From a bacterium (GTDB taxonomy: Bacteria; Krumholzibacteriota; Krumholzibacteriia; LZORAL124-64-63), in NCBI GenBank assembly GCA_003353795.1, contig PIVY01000003.1, forward strand, positions 1 to 64,000: DNA of 64,000 nt. The letters run 5' to 3'. A model generated the notes under the pieces. It searched no databases and had not been told where the DNA came from. It saw only the letters and a list, made by a program, of their open reading frames with translations. Shown here one piece after another: positions 57,451 through 64,000 of the stretch (positions are counted from its first letter, which is position 1; each line of letters begins with the position of its first letter). Made by a program: the position numbers and the translations under genes.

Positions 57451-58110
57451 TCAGGGGCAGGTGGCCCCCAGGCCATACACGAACAGGACCACGTCGGTCA
57501 GGTCGACGACTCCGTCCCAGTAGAAGTCGCTACGATAATGGTAGTCGCCCCGGAAGTCCTGGGTGAAGAGGGTGATGTCGGTGAGATTCACCCGGCGGTC
57601 ACCGCTGATGTCGGCGCTGTTGGCACGCAGGCTCACCGACGGATGACCGTGGCCGTCGGGCCCGGTGGCGCGCTCGCCGTTGAGGTAGACCCAGGTCGGG
57701 CCTTCCGACCAACCGCCCCCCAGCAATGGCTCCACCCACTCGGTGAACCCGTCCGCGTCGGTGGGGCCGTCGGGCACGAACACGCCGCCCGGGAAATTGC
57801 CGCCGTACTCCGTGCAGCCGATGGTGTTGCCCGGCTCGAGTTCCAGCTGCAACCAGATGTCCTCGGCCGGGAAGTTCGCGACCGGGTAGTAGTGGGAGTC
57901 CACGATGAGGACGCGAATGGTCGCGTCGACCTCCGTCCCGCCGAAACTCCGAGCCCCGGTGAGCGGCGGCCCGGAGCCGTCTGGTTGCATGACGAGCGAG
58001 GCCTCGTCGAAAAGATCGAACACGACGGCACCCACGTAGGGCACACCGGAGGCCGCGGCGCTGGAGACGAGACCGAGAAGCAACAGTGCGGTAATCGTTG
58101 GGCGATACAT
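57451..58110 (-). CDS. Secreted dockerin-like protein, paralogue 1
   Basis: A 219-residue exported protein: signal peptide about 1-20, a beta-rich domain (QPDGSGPPLTGARSFGG, EDIWLQLELEPGNTIGCTEY, NFPGGVFVPDGPTDADG), and two dockerin-like calcium repeats at the end, DISGDRRVNLTDITLFTQD and DFYWDGVVDLTDVVLFVYG. The Asp spacing matches EF-like loops, but no cohesin is known nearby, so it may be a secretion or surface-binding module. The gene at 58136 is a clear paralogue with the same layout. GGGAGGATC precedes the ATG. Confidence 0.82.
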   Translation of the reverse strand: MYRPTITALLLLGLVSSAAASGVPYVGAVVFDLFDEASLVMQPDGSGPPLTGARSFGGTEVDATIRVLIVDSHYYPVANFPAEDIWLQLELEPGNTIGCTEYGGNFPGGVFVPDGPTDADGFTEWVEPLLGGGWSEGPTWVYLNGERATGPDGHGHPSVSLRANSADISGDRRVNLTDITLFTQDFRGDYHYRSDFYWDGVVDLTDVVLFVYGLGATCP

Positions 58111-58135
58111 ACCGATCCTCCCTGTCGAGATTCCG

Positions 58136-58792
58136 TCACGGACAGATGGCGCCGATCGCCTGCGCGAACAGCGTGACGTCCGTCAGATTGATGTTCCCAT
58201 CCCAGTTGTAGTCGCTGCGGTAGGCGTATTCACCGAGGTCCTGCACGAACAGCGTGATGTCGGTGAGGTTGACGACCCGATCACCGGTGATGTCCGGGCT
58301 GTTGACGCGCAGCGGCAATGGCGATTCCACCCAGCCGCCGATGTTCAGGGCCCGGGTTCCGAGCAGGAACGCGGCAACCTGGCCATCGCTCCAGCCACCG
58401 CCGACCAGGGGCAGGCTGAAGGTGACGTCACCGTTGACGTCCGACGGACCATCGGCCAGGAACATGCCGCCCGGATACTGCGCGGCGTGAGAGCAGCCCG
58501 TGACGCCGCCGGGCGCGTCGAGCCATTGCAGCCACATGTCCTCGCGGGGCAGCCCCACGAAAGGGATCCCCTCGATGGTCATGAGTTGCATGGTGATGGT
58601 CGCGTCGGTCACCGTCCCATCGGGCGACCGCGCCTCGCTCAACGGCGGACCGCTGCCGTCGGGCACCATGAAGGCCGAGGCTTCGCCGCCCGACTCCATG
58701 GTGATGATGTAGGTGTACGGCCAGGGTTGGTCGGCGAGGGCGGGCAGTACGAGCATGGACAGGAACAGGCAGGCGAGTAGCAGGCGATTCAT
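58136..58792 (-). CDS. Secreted dockerin-like protein, paralogue 2
   Basis: A 218-residue exported protein with a signal peptide (MNRLLLACLFLSMLVLPALA), a beta domain closely parallel to its neighbour (VPDGSGPPLSEARSPDG, EDMWLQWLDAPGGVTGCSHA, QYPGGMFLADGPSDVNG) and two terminal Ca-type repeats, DITGDRVVNLTDITLFVQD and DYNWDGNINLTDVTLFAQA. Conserved cysteines occur in the same places as in paralogue 1. This is a tandem duplication that has since diverged. GGGAGGG precedes the ATG; a promoter should lie in the 58793-58922 gap. Confidence 0.82.
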   Translation of the reverse strand: MNRLLLACLFLSMLVLPALADQPWPYTYIITMESGGEASAFMVPDGSGPPLSEARSPDGTVTDATITMQLMTIEGIPFVGLPREDMWLQWLDAPGGVTGCSHAAQYPGGMFLADGPSDVNGDVTFSLPLVGGGWSDGQVAAFLLGTRALNIGGWVESPLPLRVNSPDITGDRVVNLTDITLFVQDLGEYAYRSDYNWDGNINLTDVTLFAQAIGAICP

Positions 58793-58868
58793 GGGTCTCC
58801 CTCCCATTTGAAGACCCGTATATGATACCAGATCCGCAGGCGCACGGAACGACGAGTTCGTCCGGCAC

Positions 58869-58897
58869 TTGGGGCGGACGCCATTCGATGCTAGATT
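58869..58897 (+). promoter_or_regulatory. Putative promoter of the phospholipase D-like gene
   Basis: TTGGGG (58869-58874) and TAGATT (58892-58897) with 17-base spacing lie 26 bases before the GTG start. The -10 box repeats that of two other promoters in the window. Confidence 0.35.
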
Positions 58898-58922
58898 CTG
58901 GCGGCAACCTGAGGAGGAATCC

Positions 58923-60152
58923 GTGTCCAGAATCGTCGCGACCCTGCTGCTCGTCTCTGCGGCCACCATCGGCCTCGCCCAGGACGAGCCACCCGGTACC
59001 GTCACCTTCGTCGAGTCGGTCCCCACGGAGGCGGACCTCGACCTGCCCGAGGTGCCCGATGCCCCGGCCGTCTGGCTAGATCTCGTGGAGGGCGCCCGGC
59101 GCTCCCTCGAGGTGTTCACGTTCTACTTTTCGCCCAATCCCGACGGCGTGGGTCCCCTGCGTCCCATCCTGGCCGCCATCGAGGAACGGGCCGGCTCTGG
59201 AGTGGCCGTTCGCCTGCTGAGCGACCGCAAGTTCCACGAGACCTATCCCGAGACCAGCGATCGCCTCGGCGCCGTGGAAGGCATCGAGTCGCGCCTCATC
59301 GACGGCCAGGCCGCCTGGGGCGGCGGCGTGCTCCATGCCAAGGGCATGATCATCGACGGCGAGCGCTTCTTCCTCGGCAGCCAGAACTGGGACTGGCGCG
59401 CCCTCGAACACATTCACGAACTGGGCGCCCTGGTATCGCACGAGGCCATGGCCGCCGACCTGGGTCGCATCTACGACCTCGACTGGGCGCTCGCCGGCGG
59501 CGAGGATCCGCCCGCGGTCCGCCACGACGTACCCGCCGTGCCGGAGTGGTCGCCCATCCGCATGCTGACCCTGCCGGACGGCGACGCTTGCGAGGCCGTG
59601 CTCGCGGCGAGCCCGCCCCACGCCCTGCCGCCCGGCGTGCCGTGGGACCTCCCACTTCTCGTGGAGCAGATCGACGACGCCGCCGAACGGGTCCGCCTGC
59701 AGCTTCTCAGCTACAACCCCGGTGACCGCGACGGCGGCTGGTGGCCCGACCTGGACAACTCCCTGCGCCGCGCCGCCGCCCGCGGCTGCGAGGTGCAGAT
59801 CATCTTCGCCAACTGGTCCAAGCGTTCCTACATGCTGACCCACATCCAGAGCCTCGCAGTTCTGCCCGGTATCGAGATCCGCTTCACCAACATCCCCGCA
59901 TGGACCGGCGGCTTCGTGCCCTTCGCCCGCGTGGAGCACGCCAAGTACGTCACCTGCGACGGCCGCGCCCTCTGGCTCGGTACCGCCAACGGCTCGCGCG
60001 ACTACTTCCACCAGTCGCGCAACATCAGCCTCTTCCTGCGCGGCCCGGGCTGCACCAACGAAGCCGATGCGTTCTTCGAGCGCAGCTGGAACAGTTCCTA
60101 CGCCGAAACCGTCGACCCTTGCGGCGAGTACGAACCGCCGCGCCGACAATAA
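58923..60152 (+). CDS. Exported phospholipase D-like protein with two HKD motifs
   Basis: A 409-residue protein with a signal peptide (VSRIVATLLLVSAATIGLAQ). Two phospholipase D motifs are present, HAKGMIIDGERFFLGSQNWD and EHAKYVTCDGRALWLGTANG, each with the H-x-K-x4-D core. Length and double HKD suggest a phosphatidyltransferase or nuclease acting outside the membrane. The start is GTG at 58923 with AGGAGG upstream. The isochorismatase gene begins 15 bases later, so the two may be co-transcribed. The substrate could be phospholipid or nucleic acid. Confidence 0.88.
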   Translation: MSRIVATLLLVSAATIGLAQDEPPGTVTFVESVPTEADLDLPEVPDAPAVWLDLVEGARRSLEVFTFYFSPNPDGVGPLRPILAAIEERAGSGVAVRLLSDRKFHETYPETSDRLGAVEGIESRLIDGQAAWGGGVLHAKGMIIDGERFFLGSQNWDWRALEHIHELGALVSHEAMAADLGRIYDLDWALAGGEDPPAVRHDVPAVPEWSPIRMLTLPDGDACEAVLAASPPHALPPGVPWDLPLLVEQIDDAAERVRLQLLSYNPGDRDGGWWPDLDNSLRRAAARGCEVQIIFANWSKRSYMLTHIQSLAVLPGIEIRFTNIPAWTGGFVPFARVEHAKYVTCDGRALWLGTANGSRDYFHQSRNISLFLRGPGCTNEADAFFERSWNSSYAETVDPCGEYEPPRRQ

Positions 60153-60166
60153 CTATCGGAGACGCC

Positions 60167-60739
60167 ATGATTCCCTTCCACGCCGTTCCCGACCGCCTCG
60201 AGAAGCACCGCACCGCGCTGGTCGTCGTCGACATCCAGGAGCGGTTCCGTGGCCTCATCCACGATCAGGACCGGCTGCTTCGGAGTTCCAACCGCCTTAT
60301 CCGCGCGTATCGCGAACTGGACCTGCCGGTGCTCGTGACCGAGCACTACTCCCGCGGCCTGGGCGTCACCATGCCGGAGGTGCGGGCCGCTCTCGGGGGC
60401 ATCGACCCCATCGAGAAGATTCACTTCTCCTGCGACGGCAACCCCGAATTTCGCCAGGCCATCGACGGCCTGAACCGTGACCAGATCATCATCTGCGGGA
60501 TCGAAACCCACGTGTGCATCTACCAGACCGCCCGCGATCTCATGGACCGTGGCAAGCAGGTGGCCATCGCCGCTGACGCGGTGAGTTCGCAGAAGGCCAC
60601 CGATCGACAGATCGGGCTGGAGCATATGCGCCGCATCGGCGTGCAGGTGATGAACGTGGAGATGATCCTCTTCGAGATCCTGCGCGAGGCCAAGACCGCC
60701 GACTTCAAGGCCATCGCTCCGCTCCTGAAGGACAGCTAA
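60167..60739 (+). CDS. Isochorismatase-family hydrolase
   Basis: A 190-residue cysteine hydrolase. The catalytic triad residues are Asp22 (VVVDIQERF), Lys83 (IEKIHFSCDG) and Cys116 (CGIETHVCIYQTARDL), with the cis-peptide before the Cys region expected. Members cleave isochorismate, nicotinamide or ureido compounds; this short form is most like the YcaC/general amidohydrolase group. The ATG has GGAG five bases upstream. It follows the phospholipase D-like gene closely. Substrate unknown. Confidence 0.9.
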   Translation: MIPFHAVPDRLEKHRTALVVVDIQERFRGLIHDQDRLLRSSNRLIRAYRELDLPVLVTEHYSRGLGVTMPEVRAALGGIDPIEKIHFSCDGNPEFRQAIDGLNRDQIIICGIETHVCIYQTARDLMDRGKQVAIAADAVSSQKATDRQIGLEHMRRIGVQVMNVEMILFEILREAKTADFKAIAPLLKDS

Positions 60740-60760
60740 GTCCTACGGCAATCCCGGGGA

Positions 60761-60789
60761 TTCCATCGAAACCCTCCATGAGGTAGACT
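60761..60789 (+). promoter_or_regulatory. Putative promoter of the LVIVD-repeat gene
   Basis: TTCCAT (60761-60766) and TAGACT (60784-60789) are 17 bases apart, 39 bases before the ATG. The -35 match is weak. Confidence 0.3.
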
Positions 60790-60828
60790 GCGCGTCTCCC
60801 GTCATTCGTCGAACCTGGAGGTATCATC

Positions 60829-63060
60829 ATGTCATTGCGAACGTCCTGCATCCTGTTGCTGGTCCTGCTCGTCTCGGTACCGGCGCACGCTGCCCGGATC
60901 GACGCGTTGACCGGAGAGCCCATCCCCGCTCCTCTGGCCGACCTCGCCGCCGACGCGCCCTCGGCTCCGGCCTACCGCGACGGCGATCTCGAACTCCTCG
61001 CCCACATCACCGACGGTACGTCCAAGAGCGTGCGCGCCCTGCCGGGCAACGTGGTGATCTGGCAGAACGGCGCCGCCCTCGTGGCCACCGACCTCAGCGT
61101 TCCCGCCGCTCCGGTGGAACTCGGCCGCTTCGTGCTCACGGCCCAGCCGTCGGACATGCAGGTGATCGGCACCACGGTCTACGTGGCGCTGCGCAAGTCG
61201 GCAGGGCTGCTGATCCTCGACTACGCCGATCCGGCCATGCCGCAGGTGGTCGGAAACCTCATGGGATTCGATCTCCTCTCGGTGGCCGTGGAGGGTGACC
61301 GCGCCTACTGCGGCCGCGGCAGCTCCGGCGTCCTGGTCGTCGACCTCACCGACCCCGCCAACCCCACCGACATCACCCTCTTCGACACGCCCGGCTCCGC
61401 CAACGGCACCGACATCGACGGCAACATTCTCTACGTGGCCATGGGTACCGACGGCCTCGGCGTCTACGACGTCACCGACCCCCTGGCCCCCATCGCCCTC
61501 GGTTCGGCGGCCACCAACGGGTTCTGCACCTACGTCCAGGAACGCGACGGCGTGGCCTACGCCTGCGACGGCAGCGGCCTGAGCATCTTCGACGTGAGCT
61601 TCCCCGCCGTCCCCACGCCGCTCGGGACCTACAGCGCCGGCGGTACCTGCTACGAGATGTGCTTCACCGGCAACGCGAGCGTCATCTACCTCGCCGGCCT
61701 GCCGGGCATGTTCTCGCTGATGGTCGCCGACCCGACCAGTCCCGTGGTGCTGGACGCCGCGTCGGTGTCGGGTAGCTTCAGCTGCGCCGACGCCGGCGGC
61801 ACCGCCGTGCTGGCCGCCCGCTACTCCGGACTGCACGTCTTCGACGGCAGCTTCGACACCGTGGCCAACATCACCAACGGCGGCTTCGCCATGAAGCTGC
61901 ACCTCGACGGCACCGAGGTCTACGTGGCCGACCTCTCGGGCGGCGTGCGCATCTACGACCTCACCGACCCGGAGAACCCCGTCTTCGTCACCGAGGTCGC
62001 CACCGACCCCAACTGCCAGGACCTGGCCGTCCAGGCCGGCATCCTCCACGCCGTCAACGCCAACAACACCGGCGCCGGCCTGACCCTCACCGACGTGACC
62101 GACCCGGCGTCGCCCCTGCCGCTGTCCGAGTTCAACACCACGAACCAGACCATGGGCATCGGGCTCGACGGCGACCTCTGCATGCTGGCCAACGGCTTCG
62201 GCGGCCTGCGCTCGGTGAACGTGGCCGACCCGCTGGCCCCCGCACTTCTGGGCGACCTGCCCTTCGGCGCCAACTGCAACGACGTGATGCCCATCGACAA
62301 CGTGGCCTTCACCGTGTCCTTCGGCGGCGGCATGCTGTCCGTGGACATCACCGACGCCACGAACATGTCCATCATCCAGCAGCAGCCCTGGGGCTTCCTC
62401 AACGCCCTGGACATCACCGACGACCTGGCCTGGGTGGCCGACGGCCAGGCCGGCCTGCGCGTCGTCGACATCTCCGACCCGGCGAACCTCGTGTCCCTGG
62501 CGACCCAGGCCGTCGGCGGCCAGCCGCGCGACGTGGTGCGCTCGCGAGTGGGCAGCCCCTACGCCTACCTGGCCGACGATTTCTACGGTCTGCGCCAGAT
62601 GGACGTGAGTGACCCCACGGCGCCGATCCTCTTCGCGAGCTACCCGTCGGCCGACCGCGGCATGGGCGTGGACGCCGCCGCGGGTCTGGTGGTCCTGGCC
62701 GCCGGCGAGGGCGGCGTGTACGTCTACCGCAACCCCGCGGTGGTGGCCATCGACGAGGAGCCCGAGACACTGCCCGAACCGCCCCTCGCCCTGAGCCTCG
62801 ATGCCGCACCCAATCCGTTCAACCCGCGCCTCGAGGTCTCCTACTCCGTGCCGCGCGCCGGCTGGGCCACCCTGGAAGTGTTCGACGCCCGGGGCCGCCA
62901 CGTGCGCACCCTGATCAGCGCCAACGTCCCGCAGGGCACCGCATCGGTGATCTGGCCTGGCGACGACGCCAGCGGCCGCCCCGTGGCCAGCGGTGTCTAC
63001 CACCTGCGCCTGGTGACCGACGAGCGCGCCACGAGCCGGAGCGTGACTCTGGTTCGCTGA
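60829..63060 (+). CDS. Secreted LVIVD-repeat beta-propeller protein with FlgD tail
   Basis: A 743-residue exported protein. After the signal peptide (about 1-21) there is a long series of LVIVD-type repeats of about 40-45 residues, for example GVLVVDLTDPANPTDITLFD, GLGVYDVTDPLAPIALGSAA, GVRIYDLTDPENPVFVTEVA and GLRVVDISDPANLVSLATQA, which should form beta-propellers. The C-terminal FlgD-like tail (APNPFNPRLEVSYSVP to RSVTLVR) marks it as a sorted or surface protein. GGAGG precedes the ATG. It is monocistronic, with a strong hairpin downstream. Role unknown, perhaps adhesion or binding. Confidence 0.9.
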   Translation: MSLRTSCILLLVLLVSVPAHAARIDALTGEPIPAPLADLAADAPSAPAYRDGDLELLAHITDGTSKSVRALPGNVVIWQNGAALVATDLSVPAAPVELGRFVLTAQPSDMQVIGTTVYVALRKSAGLLILDYADPAMPQVVGNLMGFDLLSVAVEGDRAYCGRGSSGVLVVDLTDPANPTDITLFDTPGSANGTDIDGNILYVAMGTDGLGVYDVTDPLAPIALGSAATNGFCTYVQERDGVAYACDGSGLSIFDVSFPAVPTPLGTYSAGGTCYEMCFTGNASVIYLAGLPGMFSLMVADPTSPVVLDAASVSGSFSCADAGGTAVLAARYSGLHVFDGSFDTVANITNGGFAMKLHLDGTEVYVADLSGGVRIYDLTDPENPVFVTEVATDPNCQDLAVQAGILHAVNANNTGAGLTLTDVTDPASPLPLSEFNTTNQTMGIGLDGDLCMLANGFGGLRSVNVADPLAPALLGDLPFGANCNDVMPIDNVAFTVSFGGGMLSVDITDATNMSIIQQQPWGFLNALDITDDLAWVADGQAGLRVVDISDPANLVSLATQAVGGQPRDVVRSRVGSPYAYLADDFYGLRQMDVSDPTAPILFASYPSADRGMGVDAAAGLVVLAAGEGGVYVYRNPAVVAIDEEPETLPEPPLALSLDAAPNPFNPRLEVSYSVPRAGWATLEVFDARGRHVRTLISANVPQGTASVIWPGDDASGRPVASGVYHLRLVTDERATSRSVTLVR

Positions 63061-63083
63061 TCTCGCTGCTTGGATCTCACGAA

Positions 63084-63116
63084 GAGAGGCCCGGGTCATC
63101 ACGACCCGGGCCTCTC
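63084..63116. terminator. Terminator between convergent genes
   Basis: A perfect 14-bp stem (63084-63097 with 63103-63116) and a 5-base loop lie between the plus stop at 63060 and the minus stop at 63135. It has no strong T tract. Confidence 0.75.
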
Positions 63117-63134
63117 AATCGAGGTGCCGCAGCG

Positions 63135-63701
63135 TCAGTTCATCAACCCCACCACGAGGATCCGTAGGCCCACCAGCACGAGCACCACGCCACCGATGGC
63201 TTCGAGTCGAGGGCCCACCGCGCGCCCGAGGCGACCACCGAGCAGGCAGCCGCCCAGGGAGAAGAGCGCCGCCACGAGGCCGATGACCAGCGAGGGGCGC
63301 CAGACCGAAACATCGAGACACGCGAAGCTGAAACCGACAGCCAGGGCATCGATGCTCGTGGCGACCGACAGCCCCACCAGGTTGCGGCCGCGGGTCGGAT
63401 CCGAGCCGGCGTCCTGAGAGTCCTGGCCGCCCCGCCAGCCGCCGCGGATCATCCGAGCGCCGATCCAGGCCAGCAACAGGAACGCCAGCCAGTGGTCCCA
63501 GGCAGCCACCCAGCGGTTGACCCGGGCCCCCGCGAACCAACCGAGCACCGGCATGAGCCCCTGAAATAGCCCGAAGTGGAACCAGAGGCGGAAGCGGGCC
63601 CGACGGTCGGTGACCCAGCCGGCGGCAGCCGCGGCCAGCGACACAGCGAACGCATCCATGGCCAGCCCCACGGCCACGGCGAAGATCTCCAGACTGCTCA
63701 C
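63135..63701 (-). CDS. mntP: Manganese efflux protein MntP
   Basis: A 188-residue inner-membrane exporter with six helices, the same length as E. coli MntP. Helix 1 has VGLAMDAFAVSLA with the essential Asp16; helix 4 has VATSIDALAVGFSF with Asp118, both known to matter for Mn2+ export. The start is GTG at 63701, sharing one base with the stop of the OmpA-family gene (TAGTG), so it is translationally coupled. Confidence 0.95.
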   Translation of the reverse strand: MSSLEIFAVAVGLAMDAFAVSLAAAAAGWVTDRRARFRLWFHFGLFQGLMPVLGWFAGARVNRWVAAWDHWLAFLLLAWIGARMIRGGWRGGQDSQDAGSDPTRGRNLVGLSVATSIDALAVGFSFACLDVSVWRPSLVIGLVAALFSLGGCLLGGRLGRAVGPRLEAIGGVVLVLVGLRILVVGLMN

Positions 63702-64000
63702 TAGGGACCCGCGTTCACCGGCACCACAACGATGTCGATGCGTCGGTTGCGCGCCCGCCCCTCGGCGGTGCTGTTGGGGGCCACGGGCCGGTCGGGGCCG
63801 TGCCCGACGGTAGCCACGCTGCCTTCGGTGAGTTGCAGCCGACGTTCGAGGCCACCGGCCACGGTGTCGGCGCGGCGTTTGGAGAGATTCTGGTTGGCCG
63901 AACGACTACCCGTATCGTCGGTGTGCCCCTCGACCGTGACGGCCGCCGACGGGAATCGACCCACGGCGGCGGCCAGCTTGTCCATGAGCCCGGCCTGCCC
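63701..64000 (-). CDS. OmpA-family C-terminal domain protein, 5' end beyond window
   Basis: The last 99 residues of an OmpA-type protein; the coding frame runs off the window at 64000. The peptidoglycan-binding signature is VTVEGHTDDTGS, then NQNLSKRRADTVAGGL, then GHGPDRPVAPNSTAEGRARN and the terminal RRIDIVVVP. It would anchor an outer-membrane or lipoprotein partner to peptidoglycan. The N-terminal domain cannot be seen, so the overall type is unknown. mntP follows, overlapping by one base. Confidence 0.9.
   Translation of the reverse strand, partial: GQAGLMDKLAAAVGRFPSAAVTVEGHTDDTGSRSANQNLSKRRADTVAGGLERRLQLTEGSVATVGHGPDRPVAPNSTAEGRARNRRIDIVVVPVNAGP

Noticed and set aside
57451-58792. Cellulosome scaffold system
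   Set aside because: Only dockerin-like repeats are present; no cohesin, carbohydrate-binding module or glycoside hydrolase accompanies them here.
60832-63102. 756-codon minus-strand frame opposite the LVIVD gene
   Set aside because: It reflects the repeat structure and codon bias of the real gene on the other strand.

Overview
The window is a chromosomal segment of a high-GC (about two thirds G+C by eye) Gram-negative bacterium. Four secreted proteins end in the FlgD-like C-terminal tail with the PNPFNP motif, and two more carry dockerin-like repeats of the NLTD type. Together with an MsbA-type exporter, an RND metal efflux system, an OmpA-type protein and many GTG/TTG starts, this points to the FCB superphylum, most like uncultured high-GC lineages such as Krumholzibacteriota or Eisenbacteria. 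The lineage is an inference; no rRNA or marker set is present. I see no tRNA, rRNA, CRISPR array, insertion sequence or prophage.

Layout. 1-2.9 kb: carB, truncated by the window edge and carrying an odd in-frame TAG near its first bases. 2.9-7.0 kb: a tight six-gene minus-strand cluster (RluA-type pseudouridine synthase, thioredoxin-like protein, L-2-hydroxyglutarate oxidase-like flavoprotein, YciA thioesterase, PAP2 protein, GNAT). 7.0-17 kb: lipoprotein prolyl oligopeptidase, DMT exporter, an unknown membrane-anchored protein, and two large secreted peptidases (S8 subtilase and M1 aminopeptidase) with FlgD tails. 17-22 kb: GAPDH, a nucleoside kinase with a ThrRS-like N-terminus, an ACT protein and an orphan ParA. 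22-24.3 kb: a zinc alcohol/threonine dehydrogenase, a SelW-like selenoprotein whose Sec codon is an in-frame TGA with a SECIS-like hairpin, and a HAD phosphatase. 24.3-32.4 kb (minus strand): a secreted coiled-coil protein, a 976-aa membrane protein with a GAP1-N-like start, a GT4 glycosyltransferase, an MsbA-like exporter and a LysM-DUF4015 protein. 32.6-40.3 kb: a membrane protein, exonuclease III, a double VOC protein, a MurG-HEAT fusion next to mraY, and a four-repeat secreted protein.

40.3-52 kb is the best-integrated module. A CusCBA-type copper/silver efflux operon, headed by a 33-aa membrane peptide, is divergent from a histidine kinase, an NtrC-type sigma-54 activator and a miniature TfoX-like protein. 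Between the two arms lie a -24/-12 promoter pointing at cus and two near-identical palindromes upstream of it. This suggests that the two-component system senses metal or envelope stress and activates cus. 52-64 kb: small membrane protein, PKD-like lipoprotein, DEDDh exonuclease, an unusual transketolase-like enzyme, YaaA with two paralogous dockerin-like proteins, a phospholipase D-like protein, an isochorismatase-family hydrolase, an LVIVD-repeat secreted protein, MntP and the end of an OmpA-family gene.

The most striking items are the selenoprotein, which is invisible to a standard gene caller, the sigma-54 control region of the cus operon with its tiny leader gene, the internally deleted TfoX homologue, the MurG-HEAT fusion and the GAP1-like membrane protein.
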